This document shows positions 6,616 through 7,406 of a stretch of DNA of 7,406 bases, one piece after another (within the stretch, counting starts at the first letter, position 1; the number at the start of each line of letters is the position of its first letter). Location: contig JACIYD010000071.1 of assembly GCA_014360105.1 (NCBI GenBank), positions 1 to 7,406 on the forward strand, read 5' to 3'. Both the position numbers and the translations under genes were made by a program. The notes beneath the pieces are model-generated. The model made no database searches and was not told the origin of the DNA. It saw only the letters and a program-made list of their open reading frames with translations. Source of the DNA: Clostridia bacterium (GTDB taxonomy: Bacteria; Bacillota; DSM-521; Neomoorellales; SLTJ01).

Positions 6616-6789
6616 TTATCCCTTCGCCGTGGGGTGGCCAGCCGAGAGCGCTCCCAGGCCGATGGCTTGACCCAACTGCTGGATGGCAACCGTCAGGTCG
6701 TCGAGCTTCTTCTCCATGCGGACCAACAAGTAGACGGCCACAATCATCGGGAAGCCCCAGTTGCCAACCTGGGCCCAGAGCCCTTCCAT
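6616..6789 (-). CDS. YvrJ-family small membrane protein (holin-like)
   Basis: 57 residues from the ATG at 6789, which has the near-perfect ribosome site AAAGGAGGTG (complement of 6795-6804) ending 5 nt upstream. An ATG further upstream (6831) would place that site inside the coding sequence and is less likely. Residues 1-12 (MEGLWAQVGNWG) lead into one hydrophobic segment (FPMIVAVYLLV, about 13-23), then RMEKKLDDLTVAIQQLGQAI, a charged amphipathic helix, and a Gly/Ala-rich tail. This G-[NQ]-x-GFP-hydrophobic-LLVRxEKKL pattern is that of the YvrJ family of Firmicutes. The layout, one membrane helix plus a charged cytoplasmic tail, resembles BhlA/UviB holin-like proteins. A role with the downstream amidase is inferred from position. 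Confidence 0.8.
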   Translation of the reverse strand: MEGLWAQVGNWGFPMIVAVYLLVRMEKKLDDLTVAIQQLGQAIGLGALSAGHPTAKG

Positions 6790-6825
6790 TGCTGCACCTC
6801 CTTTCCCTTGGCAAAAAGAACCGTG

Positions 6826-6842
6826 TGCCATCCCTTATGGCA
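6826..6842. repeat. operator-like inverted repeat upstream of yvrJ
   Basis: TGCCAT and ATGGCA are exact complements around CCCTT, 6-bp arms and a 5-bp centre. It lies about 20 bases upstream of the yvrJ ribosome site, where a regulator could bind or a leader hairpin could form. The symmetry is seen; the role is inferred. Confidence 0.35.
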
Positions 6843-6856
6843 AGATGCCTGCCAGC

Positions 6857-6912
6857 GGGAACCGTACCCGCCCGCCCGGCGTCAATTAGGCGGGTGACCG
6901 GGAACGGTGCCC
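6857..6912. repeat. bulged inverted repeat, candidate structured leader
   Basis: GGG (6857-6859), ACCGT (6861-6865) and ACCCGCC (6866-6872) pair in order with CCC (6910-6912), ACGGT (6904-6908) and GGCGGGT (6889-6895). An 8-nt bulge (6896-6903) and a 16-nt loop remain. If transcribed toward yvrJ it would lie in that gene's leader. No known riboswitch consensus was recognised. Confidence 0.4.
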
Positions 6913-6990
6913 TTCCGGGGTCGATGTCATCGTACCGAGAAGGCGGGCAGAAGGGCAAAAGGCACCTGGGCGGGCAGGCGGCCGCCGTTT

Positions 6991-7064
6991 CCCCGGCCTG
7001 GGATCCGGGTCGGGCGCGCCTTTGCGCTTGGCGGCAGCGTGCCCGCGAAATTGCCCCGGCCTGG
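6991..7064. repeat. pair of 11-bp direct repeats
   Basis: CCCCGGCCTGG occurs at 6991-7001 and 7054-7064, 63 bases apart start to start (about six helical turns). Each copy is followed within 4-10 bases by CCGGGT (7005-7010 and 7074-7079). Both lie upstream of the rightward promoter and could be paired binding sites, or chance in GC-rich sequence. Confidence 0.3.
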
Positions 7065-7151
7065 AAGGTAGACCCGGGTTTCTTTCTGGGAACTTCTGGC
7101 GCCGGTGGTGGGAATTACCGCCGGAGCGCGTCCCGCCAATTCGTGCCCTTG

Positions 7152-7160
7152 TGGTATAAT
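7152..7160 (+). promoter_or_regulatory. extended -10 promoter of the last gene
   Basis: TGGTATAAT carries a perfect TATAAT (7155-7160) with the TGn extension. No good -35 lies 16-18 bp upstream, which is common for extended -10 promoters. Transcription would start near 7167, giving a leader of about 37 bases to the ATG at 7204. Confidence 0.6.
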
Positions 7161-7203
7161 TGGGGCGATGTCGTAGAAAGGCCGCTTGGGGGTGAGGAGC
7201 GGC

Positions 7204-7406
7204 ATGAAGCGGGAGAAGAAAGCATCGGGCCTACATACTCTCTACCGTTGCCTACTTGTCGGCCTTCTGCTGGTTTCTCTTTTTCCTGGGGCGGGCCCGG
7301 GGGTCTCTCCGCCCGCCTCTGCGAGCGGGAGAGGAGGAGCGTCCGGTAACCCCGCGCGCACGGCGGCAGCGGGTGGGGCGGTCCCGCCCCGGCGCTTCCT
7401 CAACGA
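7204..7406 (+). CDS. secreted protein, N-terminal part only
   Basis: The reading frame is open from ATG 7204 to the window end, 67 codons, with no stop. AGGAG (7195-7199), within the G-rich GGGGGTGAGGAG, lies 4 nt upstream. The N-terminus is a classical signal peptide: basic MKREKK, a hydrophobic core CLLVGLLLVSLF (about residues 16-27), and a Pro/Ala region with a likely cleavage after PASA (about residue 42). What follows is a Gly/Ala/Arg-rich low-complexity stretch. The mature protein lies outside the window, so no function can be given. Confidence 0.72.
   Translation, partial: MKREKKASGLHTLYRCLLVGLLLVSLFPGAGPGVSPPASASGRGGASGNPARTAAAGGAVPPRRFLN

Larger units (their letters stand above)
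6790..7203. other. 414-base divergent intergenic region, no gene seen
   Basis: This stretch lies between yvrJ (leftward) and the partial secreted-protein gene (rightward). It contains the yvrJ ribosome site, two inverted repeats (6826-6842 and 6857-6912), a GC palindrome GGCGGCCGCC (6977-6986), a pair of 11-bp direct repeats (6991-7001, 7054-7064) and the rightward promoter (7152-7160). Open frames here lack ribosome sites and recognisable motifs. No promoter for yvrJ could be identified with confidence. Confidence 0.5.

Noticed and set aside
6356..7349. Long open frames on both strands through the yvrJ region
   Set aside because: They run across yvrJ and its ribosome site in other frames, are rich in Arg, Pro, Gly and Ala, lack ribosome sites and have no recognisable domain.
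1..7406. Prophage, insertion sequence, CRISPR array, tRNA or rRNA
   Set aside because: No integrase, transposase, capsid gene, spaced repeat array or RNA-gene signature was seen; the amidase-yvrJ pair alone does not make a prophage.

Overview
The window looks like a chromosomal segment of a GC-rich (well above 60% by eye), probably thermophilic member of the Firmicutes/Clostridia, of the Moorella / Thermanaeromonas / Desulfotomaculum kind. The reasons are strong AAGGAGG-type ribosome sites, frequent GTG and TTG starts, a YvrJ-family small protein, and a gene for BpsA, the enzyme that makes branched-chain polyamines in thermophiles. No rRNA, tRNA, CRISPR array, transposase or integrase was seen. 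The genus is an inference.

Layout. Bases 1-253 are a leader without a convincing gene. 254-1117 (+) encodes a soluble chemoreceptor-like protein in which a Rossmann NAD(P)-binding fold replaces the usual sensor and membrane segments. It converges on bpsA (1114-2115, -), and the two stop codons overlap in one CTAG. bpsA has a near-consensus promoter (2137-2166, -) whose position fixes a TTG start. After a GC-rich, hairpin-forming divergent spacer come three co-directional genes: murA (2344-3600, first committed step of peptidoglycan synthesis), a membrane-anchored HtrA/DegP-type serine protease (about 3667-4812) and cysK (about 4893-5816, cysteine synthase). They have short gaps and no visible terminator between them, so they probably form one operon.

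The minus strand then carries a small unit read from right to left: a 57-residue YvrJ-type one-helix membrane protein (6616-6789) followed, after a 346-base gap, by an N-acetylmuramoyl-L-alanine amidase without a signal peptide (5850-6269). Together they resemble a holin/endolysin pair without other phage genes. A 414-base non-coding stretch with inverted and direct repeats separates yvrJ from the last gene, which starts at 7204 (+) behind an extended -10 promoter and encodes the signal peptide of a secreted protein that runs off the window.

How it fits together. Three of the eight genes act on the cell wall or envelope (murA, htrA, amidase), and yvrJ may help the amidase cross or disturb the membrane. 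bpsA fits growth at high temperature. The most unusual item is the Rossmann-MCP fusion, which could report cytoplasmic redox or metabolite state to the chemotaxis array. No intrinsic terminator with a clear U-tract was seen anywhere in the window.
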